Shown in pieces: positions 46,717 through 48,137 of a stretch of 48,137 bases of DNA (positions within the stretch are counted from its first letter, which is position 1; each line of letters opens with the position of its first letter). The stretch is taken from assembly GCA_025449115.1 (NCBI GenBank), contig JAHLKC010000209.1:1-48137 (forward strand), given 5' to 3'. This stretch comes from Chytridium lagenaria (Eukaryota; Chytridiomycota; Chytridiomycetes; Chytridiales; Chytridiaceae). The translations under genes and the position numbers were made by a program. A model generated the notes under the pieces. That model saw nothing but the letters and a program-made list of their open reading frames with translations. It searched no databases and was not told the origin of the DNA.

Positions 46717-48049
46717 ATGACAATAATGTCACCAGCTTCGAATAAAACAAAGGTTGTTGTGGTTGGGGTAAGTAACAGAGACCTTTAATGCATTCAATTA
46801 AATAGCACACTTTCAAAGGGTTCCTGGGCCGGCGTCTCTATCTGCACCTCCCTCGAAACCCTCCTTCCCACCGCAGAAATCACCCTCCTCGAAGAACGTT
46901 CCAGCTCCTACAACGCCGTTTCCTCCATCCGCGTCGTCGTCGAGCCCACTTTTCCTCAAGCCTGGGTTCCCTACACGAACTCTTTAAAAATCCCGCGTCA
47001 AGGGTTATAGAGCAAAGGCTACAACGCGGATGTTGAGAAGAAGATGGTGGAAACGAGTAGGGGATGATGGTGGAGTATGATTACCTTGTGGTTTGCGACG
47101 GGGACGAGGTTGCCGGCACCTGGGAAGACGGATCGTTTGGATGTGGAGGATGCGGAAAGGGATGCGGGAGAATTGTGGAGGCTGTGAGGAAGGCGACGTC
47201 TGTGACTATTGTGGGGGGGGCGGTAAGTCCAGAGCTTCCCTGTTTTGCCCTAAAGTTTGTTCTTTTTATGTACAACGGCTTTTAATGATATCTCCTAGTC
47301 GTTGGTATTGAACTCGCCGGCGAAATCGCAACTGACTATCACACGTCAAAGTCACCCTCCTTCACTCCGGTCCAGAACTCCTCCACACCATGGCCGTAGC
47401 AAGTCCCGCTCTCCGCAAAACTCTCCTCAACAACCTCCAAACCCTTAAAGTCAATGTCCTCCTCACGAACGCGTCATCGACACCCCCATCCTTCCCTCCA
47501 ATGCGGGATACAATCTCTCTCAGCATACAATCACGACAAAGGGGAATAAATACCAGTGACGTGCAGTTTGATTGTACGGGTCGCATATCCCGAACTCAGA
47601 GTGGATTGTTAGGGGGTTAGGGAAGGAGACGGTTGATGAGAGGGGGTTTGTGAGGACTGAGAGGACAGGACAGGTTGTTGGACATTCAAATATCTTTGCG
47701 TTAGGCGATATTGCAAACATTGGATGATCATAAAGTTGCATGTAAGCCAAATACTCCACCATAATCTAACGTGTAAAAGTATCCATTATCCAATTCCAAA
47801 CCCCACTCATCGTCAAAAACATCAAGCTGCTCATGATTCAAAGACAAGTCTCCATCACTACACTCCTGTCTCGAAATGGTGCATCACGTATCCTATAATC
47901 GTATCGACTGGTCGAAAACGGAGGTGCATCACAGTTGCCATTTATGGGGGGTGCTCGGAAATACCGTCACATGGTTTTTAAAGAGTGGAGATTTGATGGT
48001 AAGGAAGCCTTGGGCGATGGTGAATATGGCGGGGAAAGTACCTGAGTGA
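46717..48049 (+). CDS. AIF/AMID-like FAD-dependent NAD(P)H oxidoreductase (frameshifted)
   Basis: A two-Rossmann flavoprotein of the AIF/AMID/FSP1 family. Exon 1 (46717-46767) is MTIMSPASNKTKVVVVG. The intron 46768-46818 (GTAAGT...AG) splits the FAD-binding glycine motif, continued as GSWAGVSICTSLETLLPTAE in exon 2, then ITLLEERSSSYNAVSSIR. Later pieces, in changing frames, are VEYDYLVVCDG, VTIVGGA with VGIELAGEIATD after an intron (the NAD-binding glycine motif), NIFALGDIAN (the flavin-contacting GD motif), PFMGGARKYRHMVF and the family-like end SGDLMVRKPWAMVN, with TGA at 48047-48049. AATAAA follows near 48077. Frame changes are needed near 47000, 47060, 47490, 47560 and 47985, so it may be a pseudogene. 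No mitochondrial presequence or membrane segment is seen. Confidence 0.7.
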
Positions 48050-48137
48050 GTGGTCCATGTTCACGTATAAATCATTTAATAAAACTTTTGCTTATAAGTG
48101 TATCTCCAACATGGTATCCATCTTTGGGAGTTGTCAG

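Overview
The window reads as a piece of nuclear genome from a fungus, most likely an early-diverging, flagellated lineage such as a chytrid. The reasons are short GT-AG introns in nearly every gene, a Cdc4/Pop1-type F-box/WD40 gene, a chromovirus-like Ty3/gypsy element, large DUF4470/MYND proteins, and an ADCY10-like 'soluble' adenylyl cyclase, a family lost from most Dikarya. The lineage is inferred from gene content; no rRNA or other marker is present.

Layout. 1-2190: AT-rich and repeat-rich, with a decayed Tc1/mariner-type transposase fragment at the left edge and exon-like scraps. 2194-2884 (+): small secreted, single-pass membrane protein. 3892-4254: weak candidate for a solo LTR. 4567-9984 and 10491-16092 (+): two tandem paralogues of a very large DUF4470 protein family; only the second carries a C-terminal MYND zinc finger. 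16729-22911 (-): ADCY10-like cyclase with two cyclase domains, an AAA/NACHT-like ATPase and a helical repeat tail. 23254-25046 (-): secreted GH26-like glycoside hydrolase with a 20-nt microexon. 26119-30208 (-): Cdc4/Pop1-like F-box/WD40 protein with an acidic, poly-His tail. 32639-34632 (-): membrane fatty acid desaturase. 35318-41281 (+): complete but damaged Ty3/gypsy retrotransposon with both LTRs. 41737-42642 (+): secreted heme-thiolate peroxidase/peroxygenase. 42901-44307 (-): F-box protein. 44715-45846 (-): RhoGAP-like protein. 46717-48049 (+): AIF/AMID-like FAD oxidoreductase. No tRNA, rRNA or CRISPR was seen.

A feature cutting across the window is that most genes need one or more single-base frame changes to read through conserved domains. 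This includes the Cdc4-like gene, which is normally essential. The pattern fits residual indel errors in an assembly better than mass pseudogenisation, although the damage is uneven: about one break in the long cyclase and ten or more in the DUF4470 pair. Gene spans below therefore follow homology across frames rather than single ORFs, and exon borders are approximate unless splice sites are described.

The genes do not form an operon-like pathway. The most noteworthy pieces are the tandem giant DUF4470/MYND paralogues with a conserved Lys-rich linker, the full-architecture soluble-type cyclase, the GH26-like microexon gene, and a retrotransposon whose LTRs look older than its coding region.
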